Source of the DNA: Stentor coeruleus
Taxonomy: Eukaryota; Ciliophora; Heterotrichea; Heterotrichida; Stentoridae
Assembly (NCBI GenBank): GCA_001970955.1
Contig: MPUH01000174.1
Span: 26,371 to 90,370, forward strand
Length of the DNA stretch: 64,000 nt
Direction: 5' to 3'
Shown: piece by piece, positions 9,494 through 19,254 of the stretch
Position numbering within the stretch: position 1 is the stretch's first letter
Layout: each line of letters begins with the position of its first letter
Notes under the pieces: model-generated
Database searches by the model: none
What the model was told of the DNA's origin: nothing
The model's input: only the letters and a program-made list of their open reading frames with translations
Made by a program: the position numbers and the translations under genes

Positions 9494-10740
9494 ATGGTGT
9501 GATTGATAGATTTTCTAATTGAGATAGTCAATTTAAATGCTTATTCAAGTAGTTATTGTCAAGATTTATACTGAAACTTTTATATTTGAATGAGGTTTTT
9601 ATGAAGTCCAATAGATGAGATTTTCTTATCAATTTTTGACTCTTGTTCATCTATTCTTTATTTTAGTTTTTGAATTTTGTTTACTTTTTCTTGAAGTTAG
9701 GTAACAAACTAATTTAAGTCTATTGTTCAAATAGTTATTTTATTCATGTTTCTTATTATTAGAAAAACATATAAAAAAGCATCTCTTGCTGGTAAATAAA
9801 AAGAAATTTCACCATTTTATAAATTTGCATAGATATGAATAATATTGTAGTTGATGATCAAACTGATTAACACAAACTATAAACTTTTTATGCTTTTCTA
9901 AGTATATGGAAAAGTTTTATATTAGTTTTCTTAATTTAAGAGTCAAATTGCTTGAAAGAACTTTTACTGCATTTCAGCTTTATATAATGATAATTTTATT
10001 CCTTGTTTTTCAGAAAATTCTAACTGTCCCTCTTGTAATCTTTTGGGCATTATTAGGCAAGTTTTTTTGACGATAGTTTTATTGTTCAAATACCATTTAT
10101 AATTTTATTTACCAATTATTTTTGAGTAATATACGATGTATAGTGATTATCACAATATATATGAAAGTTTGAAAACTCTAATCCCTTTTCTTCTATATCT
10201 CTAAACCATAAATGCTACTGGCAATTATAAAAAATATGTGAATATCATAATAATTACTGGAATCGGAACCGGAAAATATACTGTTAATAACACTTTAATA
10301 AAAATTACTGACAAAAATATAATTTCATAGAGAAAATGGAATAAATAATTGGAAAACAAATCTTGAAGTATAAAAATTAGACAATATAATTAAAAACTTT
10401 GATGTAATAATCAATTGAAATACTACTTAAGTAGTAAATAAACCAATAGTGTCATAATGATTTAAAATAAAATAAACATCTTCAATTATCTACTATTCAA
10501 AAACTGCCCTTAAATCAAAGCAAAAAAAAATTCAAATCAAAAATTTTCTTTAATAAAATCCCTATCTATAATCCAAATCTCACAATCAAAAAAAAAATTA
10601 TCATACTTCTTTCTCCAATTCATAACTGACAAATCCTCATACCTTAATAATCCCCATCTTCCTATTTAAACTAAAACCTAATCATAACTTTAAACCTTTC
10701 TTACAAAAAAAGCAAGATAATATACCAAATAATTTGTGAA
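9494..10740. other. Intergenic DNA with weak gene remnants
   Basis: No intact gene. Two short stretches look like old coding sequence. Near 10254-10330 (+) a frame reads GIGTGKYTVNNTLIK, like a P-loop NTPase Walker A with the Ser/Thr after GK changed to Tyr, followed by stops. Near 9950-10060 (-) a frame reads EGQLEFSEKQGIKL, which resembles the C-terminal part of a Rab GTPase, also with stops. Both are too short to assign firmly. Confidence 0.3.
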
Positions 10741-12045
10741 ATGGGATCTCCAGGACAATGTTTAAACGACTTCATCATAGAAAAAGAGTTAGGCCAAGGT
10801 AGTTTCGGCATGGTCTACCGGGTGAAAAGCCTAAAAACTGGAGGAATCTACGTGATAAAGAAAATCAATATCACACACTTGTCACAAAAAAGTCAAAAAG
10901 AAGTAATCCACGAAGCTCAAGTGCTTAAAAAACTTAACCACACTAACATTGTCAAGTACTTCTGCTCTTTTATGGATGGTAAAAGTCTCTGTATCGTCAT
11001 GGAATACATAAACGGTGGGGATTTGCATAAGCTAATCCTCCAACATCAAGAAAAAAAATCATTTTTACCCGAACCTGAAATCTGGCGTATGTCTCATGAG
11101 CTCTCAACAGCAATTCAATATCTTCATAATAAAAGCATAATTCACCGTGATATAAAAACAATGAACATTTTAATAACAAAAGATCATAAAATCAAATTAG
11201 CTGATTTAGGAGCTTCTAAAATTGTATCAGCACCTATGCAAGTTACTAGAGTTGGGACACCTCTTTATCTTGCCCCTGAATTAGTCAAACACCGACCTTA
11301 TGATTATAAAGTTGATATTTGGGCTTTAGGTTGTGTGATATACAGTTTAGCAAAACTTCAACCACCTTTTCAAGCTGAAAATCTTATAACTCTTGGTATG
11401 CAAATTGTGTCAAAAACACCTGAACCAATTCCGTTGATATATTCTGAACAATTATCTGATTTTATATTGAAACTTTTATCTAAACAACCTATTGATAGAC
11501 CTGGGATTTCAGCTGTTTTATTGATGATTCCTAAATGCAAAGATTGGAAAGAAAGGTTGAATAGTATTGATAGTTTAAGTACTGAACAAACTGTTATGAG
11601 AAATTCTCCTATTGTTGAAGATGAATATGTTAGGTTTAAAAGGGAAAAAATGTATATGAAAATTGTTGATGAGGAAGAAGAACCGAAAATTGCTTCATTT
11701 AAAAAATGTGTGATTAGATTAGAGGATGGGGATTTTGATGGACAAATTTGTGGAAATGATGAGAGGCCTGGTACAGCGAATAGATCAAGAGTGTTTAGAG
11801 TTTCACAAAGACCTAGACCACAATCAGCATCGTATAGAGGAAATCCACTTTATAACCCAAGAGAAGTTAAAGCGTTAAGAATACCTCCACCTTGTGTAAA
11901 ACTGGATTANTCGTATAGAGGAAATCCACTTTATAACCCAAGAGAAGTTAAAGCGTTAAGAATACCTCCACCTTGTGTAAAACTGGATTATACTTTAATG
12001 AGAGCTGTTAAGAGACATGTCACATTAAGTGATTTGTATTTGTAA
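10741..12045 (+). CDS. NEK-like (NIMA-related) protein kinase
   Basis: The kinase domain starts almost at the N-terminus: glycine loop GQGSFG (18-23), lysine K40 (VIKKI), helix-C Glu58, catalytic HRDIKTMN with D137, and DLG (155-157) instead of DFG, as in vertebrate NEK6/NEK7. The subdomain VIII-IX stretch (GTPLYLAPELVKHRPYDYK, then VDIWALGCVIY) is typical of the NEK family. NEKs act at centrioles, basal bodies and cilia. The tail is about 150 residues and basic. As given, the protein is 434 residues with one unknown residue, because an 80-bp block plus one N (81 bases, 27 codons) is present twice at 11830-11990. This keeps the frame open by chance. The native protein is probably about 407 residues. 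Confidence 0.9.
   Translation: MGSPGQCLNDFIIEKELGQGSFGMVYRVKSLKTGGIYVIKKINITHLSQKSQKEVIHEAQVLKKLNHTNIVKYFCSFMDGKSLCIVMEYINGGDLHKLILQHQEKKSFLPEPEIWRMSHELSTAIQYLHNKSIIHRDIKTMNILITKDHKIKLADLGASKIVSAPMQVTRVGTPLYLAPELVKHRPYDYKVDIWALGCVIYSLAKLQPPFQAENLITLGMQIVSKTPEPIPLIYSEQLSDFILKLLSKQPIDRPGISAVLLMIPKCKDWKERLNSIDSLSTEQTVMRNSPIVEDEYVRFKREKMYMKIVDEEEEPKIASFKKCVIRLEDGDFDGQICGNDERPGTANRSRVFRVSQRPRPQSASYRGNPLYNPREVKALRIPPPCVKLDXSYRGNPLYNPREVKALRIPPPCVKLDYTLMRAVKRHVTLSDLYL
11830..11990. repeat. 80-bp exact duplication with central N
   Basis: Positions 11830-11909 are repeated exactly at 11911-11990 with the single N at 11910 between them. It lies inside the C-terminal coding sequence of the NEK-like gene. 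Exact identity plus a one-base N spacer points to an unmerged contig overlap. Confidence 0.9.
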
Positions 12046-13159
12046 TTATTTTTTGAATATAGTTTTTGATGTATTATTTTTGTGTTCAAAAGAATAAATA
12101 GATTGGTATGATTATTATGGTGGGATGCAGTTTATGGAATTGCTTGGGGATTTAAAAAAAAAAATGAGATGATTTTTATAGTTTTAGTCTTAAGGGTTTT
12201 GTTATTGTCTTTGTGTGATAAGAGGTTTTAAATACTTAAATATTTTGACTGGTCTTTTAAAGTAGGTATATTTAATTGGTTTAAAGTGATTAAGTAAAGC
12301 GAGGACTCAACTATTATAATTTATTAAATTAAAGATAATTTACTAAAGATATAATATTGAACCATAAATATTATTCCTTTATTAAGACAATTTCTAAATC
12401 TTCACTGCACTTTTATCAATATATTTTTGAGTAAAATATTTATGCAATCTTTGATGATTTAATTTGTAATTCAAATTTATATTATTCTTAGTAAACCCAT
12501 ATAATTTTATCTACTTACTTTATTCTTATAACATTTCACATCTTTTCAAAATAAAAATACAATAATTAGCAAATATAAATTCCGAATTTTCTATCTCATT
12601 TCTATACGAATTACCTTTATTTCTCAATAAACAGGAATTTTCACAACTAAATTTCAGAATAAACTTTTGAATTATTAAACTCTAATCCTAAGTTTTAATT
12701 TCCAAAGACTAATCTTTCTATTAACCTAACTTATTGCGAAATAATTAGGCCAATAATTAGCCCATACAATCTCAAGACTCCAGCAAAAATATTATCAGAA
12801 TTATGCCTACAAATATTTTTCTTACTGAGTATTTGCCCCCTATATTCATCCCTGCAGCTAAAGGAACTCAAACCAAATCATATCCTGAAGCAAAATATTT
12901 ATACCAATAAAGTATTTATAACCAATTTCACTTTTTTTTTAGATTAAAATAAATTCATCCCCCATAAAAACAAAGATCATCAGCCATGACTACCATAATA
13001 ATTGACTTCATTATCAATCCAAATAACTTTCATAGATAAAACCCTTACAATACTATATAACAGTCATATTAATCACTAAGTTTTACAATCATCACTCCCA
13101 TGAATCCAAAAAAAAAAAAATACTTGAGTTCTCACATCTTAACCTACTAGCCATTATTA
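12046..13159. other. AT-rich intergenic region
   Basis: I see no coding frame, tRNA or repeat beyond homopolymer runs. It lies between the convergent 3' ends of the NEK-like gene and the small membrane-protein gene. Confidence 0.55.
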
Positions 13160-13444
13160 TTAAGACTTAGTTCTATCTGATTTGATTGATGGGTAAGTTT
13201 TATCCAAGCCAACTTTCAAATAAGTTAGTTCGTATCGACTAAAAGTTTTAAGAATATGAGCCCATGTAAATAAGCCTGATGTTGGAAATGCTATTGTAAG
13301 TGTTAAGAAGATTTTTGTTTTTCTTGAATATTTAGTAAGAGACATAAGAGATCCTGTAGAAACTAGAGTTAAGGCTGAGTATGAGACATAAATTCGATTA
13401 GTTCTTACAAGCAAGGCATCGATTTCTTGAAATGTGTCATTCAT
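13160..13444 (-). CDS. Small two-helix membrane protein, unknown
   Basis: 94 residues, no family recognised. Two hydrophobic stretches, about residues 18-36 (YVSYSALTLVSTGSLMSL) and 46-65 (IFLTLTIAFPTSGLFTWAHI), separated by a basic loop (TKYSRKTK), suggest a hairpin of two membrane helices. Both ends are polar. It starts 46 bp downstream of the stop of the next gene on the same strand (13491-14120). The clean frame and balanced amino-acid content make a real gene likely. An organelle membrane protein is possible but untested. Confidence 0.6.
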   Translation of the reverse strand: MNDTFQEIDALLVRTNRIYVSYSALTLVSTGSLMSLTKYSRKTKIFLTLTIAFPTSGLFTWAHILKTFSRYELTYLKVGLDKTYPSIKSDRTKS

Positions 13445-13490
13445 TTTGCCTTTATTACATATGAATTACAAATTAGTATATACAAGGTTA

Positions 13491-14120
13491 TTAATTTACT
13501 GGGGATTTTGGTAGAGGAGGTCTTCCTAAAGCTTTAAAAATGCCTTTACTCAAAGATACGGTCTTGCAAAGATATGAAGCATCTTCTTTAAAAAACTCAG
13601 GATTTCTTTCTTCGATTTTCTTCAATATTTGCCGACTTCCTGGGCTTATTTCCAATTTATTTTTCCTTTCAACATCTAAAAGATCCTCAGATTTCTTTTG
13701 GTTTTCTCTCAAAGATTGAAGCCGAGCGTTTTTATTGTTGAGAAACTGTTGTTGTGAGCTGTAAAAATCTTTGAACGACCTTCTTTTATGCTGACTTTTG
13801 ATTTTAGGTCGAAATGTGCAAGATTTTACTTCATCGCATTCTTTCTGTTGTATTAAAAATCTCTTTTTATTCATTGATAGTTGATGATTAAATAGCATTC
13901 TTTCTACTACTGGAGGAGAATTTGAAGAGAATTTTGCTGGTCTTTTCATTTGATTGAGAAGATACTGATAGTCGAAAGTATCAGGGTTTGATTTGAGTTT
14001 TTTAAGTCTTTCTGCTATTGAGATTTCTTTTGGACTTTTTTGTCTTCGGAGCATTTCTTCAGTGTTTTCTGTGGAGTTGTCGCTTAAACTGATTTCTTCG
14101 AACTCGCCAAGGATGGACAT
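13491..14120 (-). CDS. Basic hypothetical protein
   Basis: 209 residues, Lys/Arg/Ser/Gln-rich, mostly disordered-looking, no domain recognised. A charged motif 'FRPKIKSQHKRRSF' sits near residue 100 and the C-terminus is proline-rich (LGRPPLPKSPVN). Such composition is common among ciliate microtubule- or cortex-associated proteins, but nothing here proves that. The ATG at 14118-14120 opens the frame. Confidence 0.6.
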   Translation of the reverse strand: MSILGEFEEISLSDNSTENTEEMLRRQKSPKEISIAERLKKLKSNPDTFDYQYLLNQMKRPAKFSSNSPPVVERMLFNHQLSMNKKRFLIQQKECDEVKSCTFRPKIKSQHKRRSFKDFYSSQQQFLNNKNARLQSLRENQKKSEDLLDVERKNKLEISPGSRQILKKIEERNPEFFKEDASYLCKTVSLSKGIFKALGRPPLPKSPVN

Positions 14121-14943
14121 TTTAAATTATAATAAAACGATAGTTTGGATTATTTATGGTTTTGATGATATTAGGTGAATTTTGAATTTTACATATTAGA
14201 TTTCAAAAGTATCTGAGTGGATAATGGTAAAATGACAAAGAAATAAATCTTGTGGTATTTTAGAATGATATAATAAATTAACCTTACAGTGTGTTAAATT
14301 AACAAGTATTTGTTTTAAATACATATTCTAGCATACAAGTTTTTAAGCACCCTTTATAATTTTTTATAATTTCTTATCGATAGTAAAAGTTTCTTTATTT
14401 AAAAAAAATTCCAATCCAGGTACTCAACAGCCTTTAAGTTTTTATTAAAATACATTGAGACAAAAGTAAGAATTTTCAAAAGAAATTTTTTTATCAAACA
14501 ATATTAAAAAACATCTACTAAAAAAGCAATACCTTAAACTCATAAAATGGCTGTTAAATCTATTTAACTTACGATAAGATACATAAAAATTGTATATTAG
14601 CAAATATAACACTATACAATGTATTGATCCTAATAAAAAAAAATCTTATTTAATTATCAAAAAACATAAAATTAGTACATTTTTTCTCAATCTAAACATA
14701 AAATCTTCTAAATAATACAATATTTATTTTCCCTCAAAATTGGCTATAAAATAATAATTTTCCATATATTTTCTATTTTCCATCACTTAAAAAATCATCA
14801 TCACAACCTTATTAATCAAAATCTAACTAAACCAACATAAAATCCCAACTCCAAAAAAAATTCCAAAATAATCTTTCAAATCAAAAAGGCCGGGATCTTC
14901 CTATCAATTAAACTTCCAAAATATTATTTTTCTAATAGTCTAA
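14121..14943. other. Divergent intergenic region
   Basis: AT-rich DNA between two divergently transcribed genes. No reading frame, repeat or RNA gene recognised. Promoters for both sides should lie here. Confidence 0.55.
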
Positions 14944-16068
14944 ATGGACCATACTGAAGATTCAGACAATGAATTCTGGGAAGATATGAATTCTTCACAT
15001 ATACTTCGATCATCAGAAGTAGCAAACCGATTAATGAACGTAAGGAAAAGTAAAGCTAATATAATCCCTTCGAAATCCCCATTACTAGAAAAAAATATTT
15101 TAGAAAAAGACTACTACCAAGATAAGATTTCTCGTATAAGAGAATCCAAAGATGTGGAAGTCAAACAACATGTAATTATAACAAAAAACTATATTAAAAA
15201 AGAATACAATGCTAAATTTTTTGATGCTAAAGAAAAATATAAAGAAGATCTATTTGAGATTAAGAGACAATGTGCTAATTTAACTGAATCCCTTCAAGAT
15301 AAAGATATTTTTATGAATTTCTTATGTCAGATAATTGCGGATATCGGTATTTATATAACAAATGCAAGAATTTCAAAGACAAAAACTAAGAATATAACAA
15401 AAAATGAACCTAAGACTTTTAATGAAGAACATTATGTGCAACAAATACAAATACTTATAAATCAGATAGAATTTCTTAAAGATACTTGTTCTATTTATAA
15501 AGGGGAAATAGATAAAGTTAAGGCAAAAGTTTATCAGGCTAAAGAAAATTGTAAGAATATAGAAAAAAATCTTAAAGAAGAGATTGAAAAACTTAATGGA
15601 GTGATAAAACAAAAGGAAATAGACTATGAAGTTAAAATAAAACAATTTCATTTAGAGTAATTTATAAGCAGTTTTGAAAAGTATAAAAAAGAAATAACTT
15701 TTGAACATCAAGTTAAGGATGAAATTGTAGAAAGACAAAAAGTTTATATTGAAAGTTTGCAGGACGAGCTTAAAAATGCTAAAATGGTGCTTCAAAACCG
15801 AAGGCTCCGTATGAAATTTTATGAAAAACTTGATGATTATGTTAAAGACCATGAACAAACAACTTCACCAAAAAACAACAAATCTGTTGCCATCTCGCGG
15901 AACACAAGTTCAAAAATACGAAGCCGAGATCAGTCGCGGTCAGTGTGTAGTCGCAAGAGAATATCAGAAGTAATTACCCATCAAAACGGGATTTTCGCAT
16001 TAAAGCTCGGGTTTCCAGATTTTTCCAATGGCGATAAACCTTCTTTTTCAGGATATCCGCAGTTTTAG
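14944..16068 (+). CDS. Coiled-coil protein, one 15-nt intron
   Basis: Read without splicing, the frame stops at a TAA after 238 codons. Removing the 15-nt intron at 15657-15671 joins '...QFHLD' to 'FEKYKKEI' in frame and gives 369 residues. Most of the middle (about residues 60-300) is a charged heptad-type helix with coiled-coil character (EIDKVKAKVYQAKENCK, KNIEKNLKEEIEKLNGVIKQ). The C-terminal 90 residues are basic and Ser/Arg-rich (SRNTSSKIRSRDQSRSVCSR). No known family is recognised. The frame on both sides of the intron shows the same coiled-coil character, which supports the splice. A cytoskeletal or scaffold role is plausible but inferred. Confidence 0.8.
15657..15671 (+). other. 15-nt spliceosomal intron
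   Basis: GTAATTTATAAGCAG. Begins GTA, ends CAG, A at position 10. If retained it creates an in-frame TAA. Confidence 0.85.
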
Positions 16069-16988
16069 TAATACAATATGGATTTGAAGTCTTGGATTGA
16101 TGACAAGCTTTATGTAATAAAAGGCATGTCTGAAAAAAAAAAGTCGACTGCGTTGTACATATCTGAGAAGTTTATTCTTAAAAATTTCATCAGATATTGA
16201 TATTATTAACACTTAACAAATTCACAATTCACAAGAAAATTATATAAAAAACTCTCTTCAACAACAGAATAATAAAAGTATATTGAAATAACTGATGACC
16301 TTATTATGGTATGCTCAATGTTGGGAACTCAGAATTTTTTAGATAAAGACAAAATCAGATATTGTGAGAATAAGTTTTTCATGTAGAGATAAAGACGATT
16401 TATCTTTGTTTAAAGTGTATTCACAATGGTAATAAACTAGTTTTTCAAGTATTTTATATAGGATTACTTTATATAATATTGATCTTTTAATAAAGCTAAG
16501 ATATTAAAGAATAGCCAGAGAAGAATTAGCTCGCACATAGCGAGCGATAAACTATAACTAATAACTTAAAACTAAAAAAAATAGCCAGTGGATTTGAGTG
16601 AAATAGTTAAGACTGTAAATAAAAAAACCTTGTGAAGATATCAAAATGGTCATCAAATATTTTTTCACTCAAGACATTTTGTCAATTGTATCAGATTAGA
16701 TAAAATTTACATCCACAAGAAGATTAAAAATGCGAATACTATTTCACACAATAAAGTTTAGTTTTTTAATAAATGCCTAAATAGTTTATGTATTATGAAC
16801 CTGCTCTTACAACTAAAGAGTTTACAGGAGCTCACTAAACTTGTATCACTTTAGTTCTGAAGATTTAGATGATAACTCGATCAAAAAAATGCTGAAACCA
16901 TAAATAGCAAAAAATCTTTTAACCTCGAGTTGTAATTTCACTAACTAACTATAATCTAGGAAAACCATATTTAAAATTTTATATTATC
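16069..16988 (+). other. Intergenic region with a decayed reading frame
   Basis: Eleven bases after the previous stop, an ATG at 16079 opens 40 codons (MDLKSWIDDKLYVIKGMSEK...) of coding-like sequence ending at TGA. Further coding-like pieces follow to about 16390 (KYIEITDDLIMVCSMLGTQN) but with several stops and no 15-nt intron that repairs them. I read this as the remnant of a dead gene of unknown family. From 16400 to 16988 nothing is recognised. Confidence 0.35.
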
Positions 16989-19244
16989 ATGAGCAATAAA
17001 CGCACAGCAAACAAAATACTATTTGAATCCCCATCAATACTTTCAGGCGAAGAAGAAGAGATAAAAAAATCAGATTTCGACTTTGAAAAAAAACTCGGCG
17101 ACGGAGCTTTCGGAAATGTGTGGAAAGTCCAACATCGTCTGACAAAAGAATCTTATGCTCTAAAACAAGTGGCTAAAGACAAAGTAGTAAAAATGCAAGC
17201 ACAGTTTTGTAGGGAAGTTTATATCATGTATAATCTAAACCATACAAATATCGCTAAGCTTTACAATCACTTTGAAGATGAGAAATATTTTTACTTGATT
17301 ATGGAAATGTGTGAAGGGGGAAATTTATTCCAAAGACTTCATAGACAAAAGCAATTTATGGAATTTGAAGCAGGGCAATATTTTTATGAAGTTCTTATGG
17401 CTATACAGTATTTACATAGTCATGTTCCTGCAATTATACATAGAGATATTAAGCCTGAGAATATACTTTTAGATAAGAATGGTAGGGTTAAACTTACAGA
17501 TTTTGGGTGGTCGAATTATTATACTAATGAAAAAGAGCCAAGGACAACTGTTTGTGGAACTCCAGAATATTTACCTCCTGAAATGGTAGAGCAAAGGGCT
17601 CATGATACTTCAGCTGATATATGGTGTTTAGGTGTATTGCTTTATGAAATGCTTGTTGGACATACTCCTTTTAGATCACAAGCCAAGCAAAACATGTTGT
17701 TGAATATTTCTAAATGCAAACCGAAATTCCCACTTAGTTTCCCTTCAGATGCTAAAGATTTAATTAGTAGGATTCTTGTGAAAAAAACTAGTGAAAGATT
17801 AGGGATTAGTGAAATACTTGAACATTCTTGGGTTAAGTCAATTGCTGATATGATTAAAGCTGAACCGAAAAAAATCCCAAATATTCCTTTGCCTCAATAT
17901 CATGGTAATTTTTACTTAGAAAATGTTCCTGTTGAATTTAAATGCTATAGGGTTATAGGGAGAGCTAAAAAAGTTCTTAAACTCGAAACACCAAATTTAC
18001 AGAAATCAAATGAACAAATTGCTTTGGATTCAACTCGAAGGACTATAGAAAAAGAATCATCATCTTCAGGGCTTTCAAATCTTACACTTTCTGATTCTGA
18101 ACTAGATTTATCTGAATCAGAAATCTCTAATGAACTTATTGAAGATATTGCTTGCCGTGAATCCTTACGCCAACTACATGAAGAAATTGAATGTAAAGCT
18201 GCAAGTTTAAAAACAACTCAGATTGAATTGACAGAAAAAGAAAAGATGATAAAAATTTCTATTGAAAAAGTTAATGATTTGCAGAATAAAATTTCTAGCG
18301 GTACTTATGAAAAAAAAATATTATCAGGAAATATAGAAAATTATAAAACTCAACTGGCAGAAGCTCATGATAAAATGCAAAATATTTTCCCATCTGCTGA
18401 GATTGAGCTGTTGATTAATAATATTCAGGATCTTAAACAAAGGTTATTTTCAAAATGTCGAGAATCGGAAGGACTGAAAAAAAAATCTTTGAAAATTGAA
18501 AATCAAAAAAATGATATGGAAATTGTTTTTTGTGAGAAAGAAAAAGAACTGATTGATCTGAGAAGTCAGCTTGAAATATTGAAAAATACTAAGAAGATTG
18601 AACAAGATAGGGAAAAAATTATGGTTTTGGAAATTAGCAAGCAGGTACTTAGTAGTCAAGTTAGTTCCAATTATGCTATAACTAAAGATATTATTGAGTC
18701 TATATTAAGGGAGATGGATAAGAAAATTAACTCAATTCTTAATAATGAGCTTGCTGCTGATGCTGATAAAATTTCACAACTACTTTCTGAAATTAAAGAA
18801 AAATGTTTGAAAATCGAGCAAAAGCAAGACGAGCTTAATAAAAGATTTCAAGAAAAAAAAGAGCAGACACTTAGAGAATTTAAAAATAAAAAGGAGAAAT
18901 TTTATAACATACTTATTGAAGAAAAAGAATCCAAACAAAAAACTATTACCGAAAACTACAAAACAACAAAAGAACTACTCAAACTAGAACTCCAAACAGA
19001 AAAACTTTATGAAAGCAAATTTTCAATCAACATGCAAGATTACGAAGATGCAAAAGAAACCTATGAAGTAATCACTACACAGGAACTCAAAAATTATAAA
19101 AATCGATTTTATAACAAACTTAAGAAACTTCGGTCTAAGCATTTTGACAGGAAAGACAAAAAAAGGAAAAATCTCAAAATAATAAACCTGAAACTTCAAG
19201 AACGTGACAGGTTAAAAAATGACCTTTTAATGTATAATAATTAA
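16989..19244 (+). CDS. Aurora-like kinase with long coiled-coil tail
   Basis: 751 residues. Kinase domain about 30-282: GDGAFG loop (37-42), K59, HRDIKPEN with D153, and the Aurora hallmark DFGWS (171-175). The activation loop RTTVCGTPEYLPPEM has T187 at the place of human Aurora A T288. Auroras control mitosis, centrosomes and cilium disassembly. Known Auroras are short (300-400 residues) with little after the kinase domain. Here a Ser-rich linker (about 340-385) leads into roughly 360 residues of charged coiled coil running to the end. The conserved LPPEM and DFGWS make Aurora a better fit than PLK or other kinases. The next gene begins 10 bp downstream on the same strand. Frame is clean throughout, and the stop is TAA. 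Confidence 0.9.
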   Translation: MSNKRTANKILFESPSILSGEEEEIKKSDFDFEKKLGDGAFGNVWKVQHRLTKESYALKQVAKDKVVKMQAQFCREVYIMYNLNHTNIAKLYNHFEDEKYFYLIMEMCEGGNLFQRLHRQKQFMEFEAGQYFYEVLMAIQYLHSHVPAIIHRDIKPENILLDKNGRVKLTDFGWSNYYTNEKEPRTTVCGTPEYLPPEMVEQRAHDTSADIWCLGVLLYEMLVGHTPFRSQAKQNMLLNISKCKPKFPLSFPSDAKDLISRILVKKTSERLGISEILEHSWVKSIADMIKAEPKKIPNIPLPQYHGNFYLENVPVEFKCYRVIGRAKKVLKLETPNLQKSNEQIALDSTRRTIEKESSSSGLSNLTLSDSELDLSESEISNELIEDIACRESLRQLHEEIECKAASLKTTQIELTEKEKMIKISIEKVNDLQNKISSGTYEKKILSGNIENYKTQLAEAHDKMQNIFPSAEIELLINNIQDLKQRLFSKCRESEGLKKKSLKIENQKNDMEIVFCEKEKELIDLRSQLEILKNTKKIEQDREKIMVLEISKQVLSSQVSSNYAITKDIIESILREMDKKINSILNNELAADADKISQLLSEIKEKCLKIEQKQDELNKRFQEKKEQTLREFKNKKEKFYNILIEEKESKQKTITENYKTTKELLKLELQTEKLYESKFSINMQDYEDAKETYEVITTQELKNYKNRFYNKLKKLRSKHFDRKDKKRKNLKIINLKLQERDRLKNDLLMYNN

Positions 19245-19254
19245 TTATAAACTA

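Noticed and set aside
9950-10330. Rab-like and P-loop-like fragments
   Set aside because: Each match is under 25 residues and full of neighbouring stops; kept only as a remark on the intergenic region.
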